64,000 nt of DNA from Pseudomonadota bacterium (GCA_020161855.1 JAIUNJ010000007.1:87511-151510); one strand, 5' to 3'. Shown: positions 1 to 8,311, counted from the stretch's first letter. The notes: generated by a model not told the origin, from the sequence alone. Translations and numbers: made by a program.

Positions 1-383
1 ACGATCCGCTGACATCCTTGCTCTTCACGGCGGCGGCCGGAGCCATCGTGACCAGCGCCCTGCTGCCGTCGCATTGGTCGAGCCCGGATGCCTGGGGCTG
101 GGTCCTGTTTGTCTTGAGTGGGCTGGCCGGCTGCATTGGCCACCTCTGCCTGATCCGGGCCTTCAGGGCAGCACCTGCCAGCGTCGTGGCGCCGTTTTCC
201 TACAGCTCCTTGCTGTGGGCGACACTCTTCGGCTTCGCCATCTGGAACGAGATCCCGGATTTCTACACGACCCTTGGCGCCGCCTTCATCGTGACAGCCG
301 GGCTCTACATCTTCCTGAGAGAGCGGCAACTGGCTGCCCGCCGCCGCGCTGAACTGGACTCAGTCGAGACCGGAACGGCCTAA
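1..383 (+). CDS. EamA/DMT-family transporter, C-terminal part (5' truncated by window edge)
   Basis: The frame is open from the window edge (first full codon at base 3) to a TAA stop at 381-383, so only about the last 126 residues are present. They show three or four hydrophobic helices; one contains SGLAGCIGHLCLIRAFRAAP and another PFSYSSLLWATLFGFAIW, followed by a basic tail ending ERQLAARRRAEL. This matches the second half of ten-helix EamA (drug/metabolite transporter) inner-membrane exporters, in which the phrase 'A(F/Y)RxAPAS' is common. Substrate cannot be told from sequence. A second, complete EamA transporter lies at 29571-30488 but the two are not neighbours. Confidence 0.85.
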   Translation, partial: DPLTSLLFTAAAGAIVTSALLPSHWSSPDAWGWVLFVLSGLAGCIGHLCLIRAFRAAPASVVAPFSYSSLLWATLFGFAIWNEIPDFYTTLGAAFIVTAGLYIFLRERQLAARRRAELDSVETGTA

Positions 384-389
384 AGCGGA

Positions 390-698
390 CTACTCTGCGG
401 CCGCAGCCACGACAGCCGCACCGGCGCGGCGCGCATCTTCGCCCAGCCGGTCCAGCCGCTCCAGTTCCCCTTCCGGCATCTCCACCTGATGGGCCGCGGC
501 ATAGGCGGCATAGTAGGTGAGCTCCAGAAGTGAGCGGGTTGACTGCAGTTCGGCCCCCTTGGCGAGGTTGCGCAATTCCAACGCAAGGTCCGCGATGTAA
601 AGAGCCGTGTCACGTCGTTCGCCAGAGTCAGTGGAAACAGGCCCTGCATCCCGAGTATTTCCCGGTCTATCGGCTGCGTTGTGGGAAAGTGCTATCAT
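390..698 (-). CDS. Small conserved alphaproteobacterial protein of unknown function
   Basis: A 102-residue soluble protein. The start is set at the ATG at 698 because a strong AAAGGGGGA ribosome-binding site sits just upstream; the same frame extends to 818 but without a better site, and a TTG immediately before (701) is possible. There is no signal peptide. The centre (LYIADLALELRNLAKGAELQ) and the region around residue 70 (LLELTYYAAYAAAHQ) look like two amphipathic helices, followed by an acidic/basic helix and an Ala-rich tail. It resembles short hypothetical proteins common in Rhizobiales, but I do not know a function. It converges on the transporter and diverges from the CDF exporter across a 140-bp spacer. 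Confidence 0.7.
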   Translation of the reverse strand: MIALSHNAADRPGNTRDAGPVSTDSGERRDTALYIADLALELRNLAKGAELQSTRSLLELTYYAAYAAAHQVEMPEGELERLDRLGEDARRAGAAVVAAAAE

Positions 699-838
699 CA
701 AGAATCCCCCTTTCAAACCACTACTGCAAGATATACGCGTGCAATCTGATTTGAAGAAATCATAGGTTGCATAATGCATGATTGCGGGGCCGATGAGCGG
801 CCTCGTCATGTTTCGCACAAGCCGCTAAGTGCCTCCTC

Positions 839-2230
839 ATGAACCCATCGCTCGAGAAGCAACGCGTAGCACTCGTTTCCTTCATTGCCAGCCTTGTCCT
901 GACCATCGTCAAGCTTGCGGCCGGTCTTGTGTCCGGCTCACTGTCGGTGCTTTCCGAAGGACTCCAGACGCTCTTTGACTGCATGGCCACGGCAGCAACG
1001 CTGTTTGCCGTGCGTGAGGCTGACAAGCCCGCCGACGACACCCATCACTATGGCCACGCCAAGATTGAAAGCGTGGCGGCGCTGTTGCAGTCCGTTGCTC
1101 TTTTCGCGGTCACGGTCTGGATCGCCTACCAGGCGATATCCCGGATCCTTGGCGTGCCGCATGAAGTCGACGTGACCTGGTGGCTCCTTGCCATCCTGGT
1201 CGGTTCCATCATCATCGACTGGAATCGCTCCCGCGCCCTGCAACGAACGGCAGACAGAACGGGCAGCGAGGCCCTGGCGGCCGATGCCCTGCACTTCCGT
1301 TCCGACATGCTGAGCTCAGGTGCCGTGCTTCTCGGTCTTATCGTGAGCTGGCTCGGCTTTCCGCTGGGCGATCCGCTGGCCGCGCTCTTTGTGGCCCTGC
1401 TCATCGGCCATGCGGCATGGGAGCTTGCCAAAAAGACCCTCGCCACCCTGCTTGACGCAGCACCGCAGGGCGTGGCCGCCGTCCTCAGGAGTGAGGCGCT
1501 CAGCGAGGACGGGGTGCTCTCCGTCCGCCAGCTTCGCGTGCGTCCTGCCGGGCCCACCCTCTTCATTGAAATGGCCGTCGACGTGCCGCGCACCCTGCCG
1601 GTGACCGAGATCGACGCCATCCAGAACCGCTTGACGGACACCGTGCTGCGCCTGCATCCGAGCGCTGACATCTCGGTGAATGCTATTCCGGTGGAACTCG
1701 ACTCCGAAACTGCGCTGGAAAAGGTGTCGCTCATCGCCGCCGAACACCGGGCCGCCATACACCACCTGATGGTTCAGGATATCGACGGCAGGTTAGCCGT
1801 CAGTTTTGATTTCGAGATCGACGGCGCCACGCCGCTCAGTGACGCTCATGACCGTGCGACCGCCCTCGAAATGGCGATCCGCGCCGGCCTCGGTGATCAT
1901 GTCGAGGTTGAAAGCCACATCGAGCCGCTTCCACAACGTCTGCTCACCGGAAAGCCTGCCACCAGTGCTGTGCAGCAGAAAGTTCAGGCGGCACTTGTCC
2001 AGCTCGCACGCCGGCACAAGCTGCTCTCTGATCTGCACAATGTTCGCGTTCGCAGGACCGAGGACGGCCTGATCGTCCACTATCATTGCCGCTTTGCTCC
2101 GGATGTGACCGTGGACATCGTTCACGACGCTTTGGACGACATCGAGAATGCACTGAAGGCCAAGCAAAAAGGCATCAACCGGGTGGTTGCCCATGCCGAA
2201 CCGGTCGGCGCGGGCCAGCACGCACTCTAG
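839..2230 (+). CDS. Cation diffusion facilitator (CDF) metal exporter with extended cytoplasmic part
   Basis: A 463-residue inner-membrane protein of the CDF family, which exports divalent metals in exchange for protons. Residues 10-200 hold the usual six helices. The transport site on helix 5 is H152-x3-D156, and on helix 2 D47 is present but the position four residues before it is Q43 where Zn/Fe members have Asp. Typical members are about 300 residues with one cytoplasmic dimerisation domain. Here residues 205-455 seem to hold three such domains in tandem (about 210-285, 292-365 and 378-456), each with a hydrophobic strand, an acidic helix and a closing strand. The metal is not predictable. 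The stop codon interlocks with that of the convergent COQ10-like gene (shared CTAG at 2227-2230). Confidence 0.88.
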   Translation: MNPSLEKQRVALVSFIASLVLTIVKLAAGLVSGSLSVLSEGLQTLFDCMATAATLFAVREADKPADDTHHYGHAKIESVAALLQSVALFAVTVWIAYQAISRILGVPHEVDVTWWLLAILVGSIIIDWNRSRALQRTADRTGSEALAADALHFRSDMLSSGAVLLGLIVSWLGFPLGDPLAALFVALLIGHAAWELAKKTLATLLDAAPQGVAAVLRSEALSEDGVLSVRQLRVRPAGPTLFIEMAVDVPRTLPVTEIDAIQNRLTDTVLRLHPSADISVNAIPVELDSETALEKVSLIAAEHRAAIHHLMVQDIDGRLAVSFDFEIDGATPLSDAHDRATALEMAIRAGLGDHVEVESHIEPLPQRLLTGKPATSAVQQKVQAALVQLARRHKLLSDLHNVRVRRTEDGLIVHYHCRFAPDVTVDIVHDALDDIENALKAKQKGINRVVAHAEPVGAGQHAL

Positions 2231-2688
2231 CTTGCCTCTGCCATCACTTGCCGGGCCCGGGCCTCAAAGGCCGCCATTACCTTCTGTACGGCAAAATCCA
2301 TCACGCCAGCCGCCGCAATCTGAATGAATGGATTGCGGAAAGCGTAGTCGATCGACACCGAAACATCGGAACCGCTCCCGCCATCCTTGATGAGCCACTC
2401 CACCGTGAGCGACCGAAACGGGCCATCCGTCGACACCGCCCGCACAAGCCGCGACGCCACGAAAGTTTCCACACGGCTTACGAAGGACTCGGTCAGGCCA
2501 AGCTTGGGGTAGCTCACGGCCAGTTCCGCATCAAAGCTTTCGCCTTCTTCCGTGCGAACCCGCGGCCCACGCACCACGGACCGCGTCAGCAATGGCAGGA
2601 ATTGCTTGTAGGCCGCAACGTCAGAGGCCACCGCAAAAGCAATCTCCGGCGGCACCGCCACCTGTCTGCTGGTCCTGAATACCGGCAC
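2227..2688 (-). CDS. COQ10/RatA-like START-domain protein, probable ubiquinone-binding chaperone
   Basis: A 153-residue protein with the COQ10 signature: an N-terminal strand (PVFRTSRQVAVPPEIAFAVA), a mid region VSYPKLGLTESFVSRVE, and a C-terminal long helix (VMDFAVQKVMAAFEARARQV). Family members have the START/polyketide-cyclase fold, bind long polyprenyl lipids and support ubiquinone function in respiration; E. coli RatA is a relative, so the old 'toxin' label should not be trusted. The start is GTG at 2688, sharing its first base with the TAG stop of lipA, so translation is probably coupled. A COQ10-like gene directly after lipA is a common alphaproteobacterial arrangement. Confidence 0.87.
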   Translation of the reverse strand: MPVFRTSRQVAVPPEIAFAVASDVAAYKQFLPLLTRSVVRGPRVRTEEGESFDAELAVSYPKLGLTESFVSRVETFVASRLVRAVSTDGPFRSLTVEWLIKDGGSGSDVSVSIDYAFRNPFIQIAAAGVMDFAVQKVMAAFEARARQVMAEAS

Positions 2689-3644
2689 TAACCCGAAACC
2701 CTGGCGTTCCGCGCCGCGCGCAACCGCGCAAAATCCTCGCCGGCATGATGTGAGGAGCGCGTCAGAGGTGAAGATGACACCATCAGGAAGCCCTTGGCAT
2801 AGGCGATCGTCTCATAGGCCTTGAACTCTTCAGGATCGACGAAGCGATCAATCGCGGCATGCTTGCGCGACGGCTGCAGATATTGCCCGATGGTGATGAA
2901 ATCGATGTCAGCGGAACGCATGTCATCCATCACCTGCATCACCTGCTCGCGCGTCTCACCGAGACCCACCATGATGCCCGACTTGGTGAACATCGCCGGA
3001 TCAAGCTCCTTCACCCGCTGCAGCAAACGCAACGAATGAAAATAGCGGCCACCCGGCCTGATCTTGAGATAGAGCGACGGCACCGTTTCGAGATTGTGAT
3101 TGAATACGTCCGGGCGCGCCTCGACCACGCGCTCAACGGCACCATCTTTCTTGAGGAAATCGGGAGTGAGAATCTCGATGGTCGTCTGCGGCGCCAGTTC
3201 GCGCGCATGACGGATCATCTCAACAAAATGCCCGGCACCGCCATCAGCAAGATCGTCGCGATCGACAGAAGTGATGACTGCGTGTGAAAGGCCCATGGCG
3301 GCAATGGCTTCCGCCACGCGGCGCGGCTCGCCCGGATCAAGGGCCTCGGGCAATCCCGTCTTGACGTTGCAGAAGGCGCAAGCCCTTGTGCAGGTGTCGC
3401 CCATGATCATGAAGGTCGCGTGCTTCTTCGACCAGCATTCGCCGATGTTCGGGCAACCCGCCTCCTCGCAGACCGTGACCAGCTTCTGGTCACGGACGAT
3501 CTTCTGCGTCTCGGCATAGACAGGAGAGCCCGGCGCCCTCACCCGGATCCACTCTGGCTTTTTCAGAAGTGGTGTATCGGCCTTGCGGGCCTTTTCCGGA
3601 TGACGGGGCCGGGCTTTCGTAAGTGTGTCTATCAGTGTGGCCAT
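2688..3644 (-). CDS. lipA: Lipoyl synthase
   Basis: A 318-residue radical-SAM enzyme that inserts two sulfur atoms into octanoyl groups on lipoyl domains. Both iron-sulfur clusters are visible: auxiliary cluster ligands C59, C64, C70 ([12 protein letters not shown]) and radical-SAM ligands C85, C89, C92 (CTRACAFC). The C-terminal RSS serine lies in [17 protein letters not shown] at 3644 is preferred over a GTG one codon further up (3647). The lipoyl domains it serves are encoded just upstream in the same orientation (pdhB, pdhC), and three small membrane-protein genes separate it from lpdA with gaps of 9-58 bases, so cotranscription is plausible. Confidence 0.97.
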   Translation of the reverse strand: MATLIDTLTKARPRHPEKARKADTPLLKKPEWIRVRAPGSPVYAETQKIVRDQKLVTVCEEAGCPNIGECWSKKHATFMIMGDTCTRACAFCNVKTGLPEALDPGEPRRVAEAIAAMGLSHAVITSVDRDDLADGGAGHFVEMIRHARELAPQTTIEILTPDFLKKDGAVERVVEARPDVFNHNLETVPSLYLKIRPGGRYFHSLRLLQRVKELDPAMFTKSGIMVGLGETREQVMQVMDDMRSADIDFITIGQYLQPSRKHAAIDRFVDPEEFKAYETIAYAKGFLMVSSSPLTRSSHHAGEDFARLRAARNARVSG

Positions 3645-3653
3645 CACACCCCG

Positions 3654-3905
3654 TTAGCCGCGACCCTTGATCGCCCGATAGGCGAGGATCAGGATGCAGG
3701 CGCCTGCAACGGCCACGATCAGCTGGCCGAGGAAACCACCGAGGCCGACGCCCAGGAGCCCGAGCAAGAAATTACCCACCACGGCGCCGACAATGCCGAG
3801 GATGATGTTCATGATCAGGCCCGTGTCGAATTTCATGATCTTCTCGGCAATCCAGCCTGCGAGGCCGCCGATGATGATCGACATGATCCAGCCAAAACCT
3901 TCCAT
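3654..3905 (-). CDS. GlsB/YeaQ/YmgE-family small membrane protein (copy 1 of 3)
   Basis: An 83-residue, very hydrophobic protein with three predicted helices and glycine-rich turns. It carries the family signature GGLAGWIAEKIMK and then GLIMNIILGIVGAVVG. The family (Pfam Transgly_assoc, PF04226) is known from stress-induced bacterial membrane proteins; the molecular role is not established. The ATG at 3905 follows a GGAGGGA-type ribosome-binding site. It ends 9 bases before lipA. It is the most similar of the three to copy 2 (shared GWIAEK and LIMNII blocks). Confidence 0.9.
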   Translation of the reverse strand: MEGFGWIMSIIIGGLAGWIAEKIMKFDTGLIMNIILGIVGAVVGNFLLGLLGVGLGGFLGQLIVAVAGACILILAYRAIKGRG

Positions 3906-3920
3906 TGTAGTTCCCTCCTC

Positions 3921-4211
3921 TTAGGCCCGCCTGCCGCGGACCAGCTTCAGTACAGCAAGCAGAATAACCGCACCTACGGTAGAAACAAGCACATTGCCCC
4001 AGAACCAGCCGTGGAAAAACTCGCCCAGGCGGATATCCGCCGCATTGGCGAGGAGACCGCCGATATAGGCGCCGATGATGCCCACAATGATGTTCATGAT
4101 GAGCCCCATGCTGGAGCCCGTCAGCTTCTCGGCGATCCAGCCCGCAACGCCGCCAATGAGCAACGTGCCGAAAATGCCGACACCGCCGCCAAGATCCATG
4201 AATTCGTTCAT
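3921..4211 (-). CDS. GlsB/YeaQ/YmgE-family small membrane protein (copy 2 of 3)
   Basis: A 96-residue protein of the same family as its neighbours, with an N-terminal extension (MNEFMDLGGGVGIFGTLL) before the GGVAGWIAEKLTG and GLIMNIIVGIIGAYIGG signatures. The middle has a longer polar loop (ANAADIRLGEFFHGWFW) than copy 1, followed by a last helix and a basic RGRRA end, which suggests a cytoplasmic C-terminus. It lies 15 bases from copy 1 and 12 bases from copy 3, on the same strand. Confidence 0.9.
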   Translation of the reverse strand: MNEFMDLGGGVGIFGTLLIGGVAGWIAEKLTGSSMGLIMNIIVGIIGAYIGGLLANAADIRLGEFFHGWFWGNVLVSTVGAVILLAVLKLVRGRRA

Positions 4212-4223
4212 TTCAACGCCTCC

Positions 4224-4472
4224 TCAGACGAGAATATTGGCGATCACCATGACGATGATCGCACCGATGGTTGCTGTTACGACGTCCCGGCCGACTTCAT
4301 TGTTGATGCCGAGATTGACATTGAACTTGTTGAGCACAAACGACCCTACAAACGAGCCCAAGACACCACTGATCAGATACTGCAGGATGCCACTGCCGCC
4401 GACGATGAAGCTCGCCAGCCAACCGGCCACGAGGCCGATCAGAACTGCGATGATGACGTTGCGAGTGTCCAT
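4224..4472 (-). CDS. GlsB/YeaQ-like small membrane protein (copy 3 of 3, divergent)
   Basis: An 82-residue hydrophobic protein with the same three-helix plan as copies 1 and 2, but with a diverged signature (IGLVAGWLASFIVGG, then QYLISGVLGSFVG) that lacks the WIAEK block. A polar loop with FNVNLGINNEVGRD precedes the last helix. A strong GGAGGGGG ribosome-binding site sits before the ATG at 4472. It is the first gene after lpdA, 58 bases downstream. That gap contains an inverted repeat (4493-4499 with 4514-4520) that could slow or attenuate transcription, but it has no T-run. Confidence 0.82.
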   Translation of the reverse strand: MDTRNVIIAVLIGLVAGWLASFIVGGSGILQYLISGVLGSFVGSFVLNKFNVNLGINNEVGRDVVTATIGAIIVMVIANILV

Positions 4473-4530
4473 GTGACCCCCTCCAATCTTGCGCGCGACA
4501 TATGGGAATACCCGTCGCGCACTTCAAGCA

Positions 4531-5970
4531 TCACATGTGGATGACGCGGCCATAGGCATCCAGCACGCTCTCGTGCATCATCTCAGAAAGCGTTGGATGC
4601 GGGAAGACGGCATGGATGAGCTCTTCCTCTGTGGTCTCGAGACCCATGGCAATGACAAACCCCTGGATCAGTTCAGTCACTTCCGCACCCACAAGGTGGG
4701 CGCCGAGCAGCCTGCCGGTCTTTGCATCGAAGACGGTCTTGACCAACCCCTGATCCTCTCCGAGGGCAATGGCCTTGCCATTGGCGAGGAACGGGAAACG
4801 TCCGATCTTGAGTTCATAGCCCGCCGCCTTGGCCTTGGCTTCCGTGAGGCCCACGCTCGCCACCTGGGGATGACAATAGGTGCAGCCCGGAATCTGCTCT
4901 TTCTTCATCGGATGTGTATCGAGGCCCTTGATCTTCTCAACACAGATAACGCCTTCGTGCTCGGCCTTGTGGGCAAGCATCGGTGGACCCGCCACGTCAC
5001 CAATGGCGTAGATGCCCGGCACGCTGGTGCGGCCATAGCCATCAGCAACGATGCAGCCCTTTTCTGTCTTCACACCCAGGGCCTCAAGGCCGAGGTTCTC
5101 GATATTGGCGACGACGCCAGCGGCCGCAATGACCCGGTCAACCGTCACCTGCTCCTGCTTGCCGCCGGCTTCAATGGTGGCCGTCACGCTGTCGGCTCTT
5201 CGATCAAGCTTGACCACTTTGGCGCCAAGCCGGAATTTGAGACCCTTCTTCTCAAGCTGCTTCTGGGCGATCTTGGATATCTCGGCGTCTTCCACCGGCA
5301 TGATTTGGTCCATGATCTCGACGACTGTGACGTCGACACCCATGGCATTGTAGAAGCTTGCAAACTCGATGCCGATGGCACCCGAGCCGATCACTAGCAA
5401 AGACTTTGGCATCTTCGGCGGCACCATGGCCTCGAAATAGGTCCAGACAAGCTTGCCGTCCGGCTCAAGACCGGGGAGCACGCGGGGACGGGCGCCAGTC
5501 GCGATGATGATGTGCTTGGCAGTATAGGTGCCTGCGCCCAGCGCGCCCTTGGGTTCGGGATTCTGCGGCTGATAGGCTGCACGCGATGGCTTGCCGACGA
5601 CCACCTCGCCCGGCTTCGTGACTTTCGCCTCGCCCCAGATAATCTGAACCTTGTTCTTCTTGAGCAGACCGTTCACGCCCATGTTGAGGCGGCCCGAGAC
5701 GCCGCGCGAACGCTGCACGACCTTGGCCGCGTCGAAGCTTACGCCCGATGCCGACAGGCCATAGGCGTCCGCGTGCTTCATGTAGTCATAAATCTCCGCC
5801 GAGCGCAGCAGCGCCTTCGTCGGTATACACCCCCAGTTCAGGCAGATGCCGCCCAAATGCTCCCGCTCGACAACGGCTGTCTTGAAGCCGAGCTGCGCGG
5901 CGCGGATGGCCGCCACATAGCCGCCCGGTCCGGCGCCGATGATCAGGATGTCGAATGCGTTGTCGGCCAT
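4531..5970 (-). CDS. lpdA: Dihydrolipoyl dehydrogenase (E3)
   Basis: A 479-residue FAD-dependent disulfide oxidoreductase that reoxidises dihydrolipoyl groups of the pyruvate dehydrogenase complex with NAD+. It has the FAD-binding GAGPGGYVAA at residues 12-21, the redox-active pair C43/C48 in GGICLNWGCIPTKAL, a second Rossmann motif IGSGAIGIEFAS, and the C-terminal catalytic His segment HAVFPHPTLSEMM. The ATG at 5970 is chosen because GAGGA lies at proper distance; an upstream in-frame TTG (5982) would overlap the SGNH hydrolase gene. It is the last enzyme gene of the pdh set, separated from pdhC by the hydrolase gene. Confidence 0.97.
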   Translation of the reverse strand: MADNAFDILIIGAGPGGYVAAIRAAQLGFKTAVVEREHLGGICLNWGCIPTKALLRSAEIYDYMKHADAYGLSASGVSFDAAKVVQRSRGVSGRLNMGVNGLLKKNKVQIIWGEAKVTKPGEVVVGKPSRAAYQPQNPEPKGALGAGTYTAKHIIIATGARPRVLPGLEPDGKLVWTYFEAMVPPKMPKSLLVIGSGAIGIEFASFYNAMGVDVTVVEIMDQIMPVEDAEISKIAQKQLEKKGLKFRLGAKVVKLDRRADSVTATIEAGGKQEQVTVDRVIAAAGVVANIENLGLEALGVKTEKGCIVADGYGRTSVPGIYAIGDVAGPPMLAHKAEHEGVICVEKIKGLDTHPMKKEQIPGCTYCHPQVASVGLTEAKAKAAGYELKIGRFPFLANGKAIALGEDQGLVKTVFDAKTGRLLGAHLVGAEVTELIQGFVIAMGLETTEEELIHAVFPHPTLSEMMHESVLDAYGRVIHM

Positions 5971-5978
5971 AGTCGTCC

Positions 5979-6617
5979 TCAAATCGAAAGTATCTTCTTG
6001 ACGACAGGCACCAGAGCCTCGCCAAGCTTGTGTGTTTCAGATGCGGTCAGGTGGCCGCCATCGACGGGATCCGCCTTGCAGACGCTGGCAGCATCAAAGA
6101 AATGGCAGCCGGTGTTGTCTGCAACTCGTTTGTAGTGCCGCGCAAAAAGCTGCGACTCCGCAATGGCATGGCCCCACAGATCGTTGAACCACTCATCCTC
6201 CGTCGCCACGATATGCGGCGGCGACACGATCAGAACCTGCGGCACAGCATAGTCAGCACTGTAGTCGTGGGTTTTCACCAGGGAGACGAGCCGTTCAATC
6301 CCCATCGACGCATCAAAGGCGCGGCAGCGATTGGCATATTTCACGTCGTTGGTACCCAGCATGATGATCACGAGATCCAGTGGGTGGTGGCTTTCAAGCA
6401 GGATCGGCAGAGCAACTGCGCCATTGCGTTCGGCGGTGCAGGTCGGGTCCGGAAACACGGTCGTCCGGCCGTTCATGCCCTCCTCGATCACATGCGCTTT
6501 GCCACCAAGCCCCAGAGCCAGCGCATTCGGCCAGCGATGGGCAAAGCCGTGGCGCTTGAATGTACCTGCCTCAAAACCCCAGGTGAGCGAGTCACCGAAT
6601 GCAAGAATAGTTTTCAT
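5979..6617 (-). CDS. SGNH/GDSL-type hydrolase (arylesterase-like)
   Basis: A 212-residue cytoplasmic hydrolase with the four SGNH blocks: block I AFGDSLTWG (nucleophile S10), block II glycine in EEGMNGRTT, block III GTND, and block V DGGHL with the catalytic Asp-x-x-His. Length and the block I context match single-domain arylesterase/acyl-CoA thioesterase I relatives, but no signal peptide is present, so it should act in the cytoplasm. The start ATG at 6617 lies 4 bases after the pdhC stop and the gene ends 8 bases before lpdA, so it is embedded in the pdh operon. The substrate is unknown. Confidence 0.9.
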   Translation of the reverse strand: MKTILAFGDSLTWGFEAGTFKRHGFAHRWPNALALGLGGKAHVIEEGMNGRTTVFPDPTCTAERNGAVALPILLESHHPLDLVIIMLGTNDVKYANRCRAFDASMGIERLVSLVKTHDYSADYAVPQVLIVSPPHIVATEDEWFNDLWGHAIAESQLFARHYKRVADNTGCHFFDAASVCKADPVDGGHLTASETHKLGEALVPVVKKILSI

Positions 6618-6621
6618 GATT

Positions 6622-7926
6622 TCACACCAGCATGAGGCCAGGCTCCTCGAGATAGAGCTTGATGGCATTGATGAACTCGGCGGCCAGAGCGCCGTCGACG
6701 CAGCGATGATCCGTCGAAAGTGTCATGGTCATCTGCTGCTCGATGACGATGCTATTGCCGCGCACCACCGGCCGCCGCTCGCCGGAGCCGATGGCAAGGA
6801 TCGTGGCGTGCGGTGGATTGACGATGGCGGCAAAGTTCTTGACGTTGAGCATGCCCATGTTTGAGACCGCTGCCGAGCCGCCCGTATATTCCTCGGGCTT
6901 CAGCTTCCTGTCGCGCGCCCGCTTGCCGTAATCCTTCATCTCCTGGGAGATAAGGGCCAGGCCCTTGATCTCTGCCTTGCGCACAATCGGAGTGATCAAT
7001 CCACCGGGGATCGAGACAGCCACGCCGATGTCGGCATGCTTGTGCTTCACCATGGCGCTGTCGGTCCAGCTCACATTGGCATCGGGAACCTTCATCAAGG
7101 CCATGGCCATCGCTTTGATGATGAAGTCATTCACCGAAATCTTCCACGACGGCAGGCCGTCCTTGGTTTTCGGTGACTGTCCATTGAGACGCTCGCGCAG
7201 ATCCAGCAGGTTATCGAGTGTCACATCCACCGACACATAGAAGTGCGGGATATGCTGCTTTGACTCGGTCAGGCGTCGGGCAATCGTCTTCCGCATGCCG
7301 TCATGCGGTACGAGCTCATAGCTGCCAGCCTCAAACATCCTGAGCACGGCCTCATCCGACGGAGGCGGCACGAAGCCCGCTGCACTCGTGGCTTTGGCAG
7401 TTGGAGCAGCCACACCTGGCTTTGCATTCTCGACGTCGCGGGAGACAACGCGCCCGTGAGGGCCGGTTCCCTTCAAAGCCGCAAGATCAATGCCCTTCTG
7501 CTTGGCCAGCCGCTTCGCGAGCGGCGAGGCGAAGACCCGTGCTCCCGAACTCCGGACCGCTTCGGTGACAGCAGCGGGTGTCGCCGCAGCAGGCGCGGCG
7601 GCAACGGCCGCAGGCGCTACGGGAGATGATGGTTTGCTCGCTACCGCGGGCACTGGTGCCGCAGCAATGTCGCCAGCCTTCTCGCCATCACCAAGGATGA
7701 CGGCAATCGGCGTGTTGACCAGAACATCTTCCGTTCCGGCAGGCACCATGATTCTGCCGAGCGTGCCTTCATCCACTGCCTCGACTTCCATCGTGGCCTT
7801 GTCGGTCTCGATCTCGGCAAGCACGTCGCCGGATTTCACCTTATCGCCTTCCTTCTTGAGCCATTTGGCAAGCTTGCCCTTCTCCATCGTCGGAGAAAGA
7901 GCGGGCATCAGAATTGTGGCGGGCAT
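6622..7926 (-). CDS. pdhC: Pyruvate dehydrogenase complex E2, dihydrolipoyl acetyltransferase
   Basis: A 434-residue E2 core protein. Residues 1-80 form one lipoyl domain with the modified lysine K43 in [10 protein letters not shown]. An Ala/Pro-rich linker follows (about 90-130), then an E3/E1-binding domain (about 132-168, SPLAKRLAKQKGIDL...GRVVSRDV). The acetyltransferase domain fills the rest, with the catalytic DHRCVDG near the C-terminus. A single lipoyl domain is normal for alphaproteobacterial E2, because E1-beta carries another. It sits 19 bases downstream of the DUF5076 gene and 4 bases upstream of the SGNH hydrolase gene. Confidence 0.96.
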   Translation of the reverse strand: MPATILMPALSPTMEKGKLAKWLKKEGDKVKSGDVLAEIETDKATMEVEAVDEGTLGRIMVPAGTEDVLVNTPIAVILGDGEKAGDIAAAPVPAVASKPSSPVAPAAVAAAPAAATPAAVTEAVRSSGARVFASPLAKRLAKQKGIDLAALKGTGPHGRVVSRDVENAKPGVAAPTAKATSAAGFVPPPSDEAVLRMFEAGSYELVPHDGMRKTIARRLTESKQHIPHFYVSVDVTLDNLLDLRERLNGQSPKTKDGLPSWKISVNDFIIKAMAMALMKVPDANVSWTDSAMVKHKHADIGVAVSIPGGLITPIVRKAEIKGLALISQEMKDYGKRARDRKLKPEEYTGGSAAVSNMGMLNVKNFAAIVNPPHATILAIGSGERRPVVRGNSIVIEQQMTMTLSTDHRCVDGALAAEFINAIKLYLEEPGLMLV

Positions 7927-7945
7927 GGCTGCGTCTTCCCGGTTA

Positions 7946-8311
7946 TCAAGACTTGTTGGCGAGAACCGAATGCTGGGCCGCCGCCTTGGCGAGGCCTTCG
8001 TTCAGCGTCTTGCGGATTTCCTCGAGATTGGCGCCGGCCTTGCCGTGCCCCATCTCCTCCATCGAACCCGCGACCTGGCTGGCCATCGCGGCCAGCACAT
8101 GCCCCCAGACATCGGCCTTGCCGAAGGCCATGGAATGCAGCGACAGGCTCAGATGGCCATTGGTGATCCAGGCGCGCGCGATCTCGCCGGCCTTCGGATC
8201 ATGGAAAACCTCGTGGGGCGGTTCCAGCTGATGCGGATGCATCTCGCCAGCATGATTGTGGTGGTGATGATCCTCATGGCCGTGACCGCCATGATCCTGC
8301 TTCTTAGACAT
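7946..8311 (-). CDS. DUF5076-family protein with His-rich N-terminus
   Basis: A 121-residue soluble protein. Residues 7-28 are very rich in His with Asp and Glu ([19 protein letters not shown]), a plausible metal-binding tail. The remainder ([21 protein letters not shown], then [19 protein letters not shown]) fits DUF5076, a small family I recall lying between pdhB and pdhC in rhizobia and relatives. Its start overlaps the end of pdhB by 8 bases, which implies translational coupling and a role linked to the pyruvate dehydrogenase complex. That role is unknown. Confidence 0.82.
   Translation of the reverse strand: MSKKQDHGGHGHEDHHHHNHAGEMHPHQLEPPHEVFHDPKAGEIARAWITNGHLSLSLHSMAFGKADVWGHVLAAMASQVAGSMEEMGHGKAGANLEEIRKTLNEGLAKAAAQHSVLANKS

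Noticed and set aside
2227-2688. RatA-type toxin
   Set aside because: No antitoxin partner, and the sequence and position after lipA fit the COQ10 lipid-binding role.
4493-4520. Hairpin after lpdA considered as an intrinsic terminator
   Set aside because: The stem (GCGCGAC/GTCGCGC) has a 14-base loop and no T-run, and a ribosome-binding site follows at once; at most an attenuating structure.
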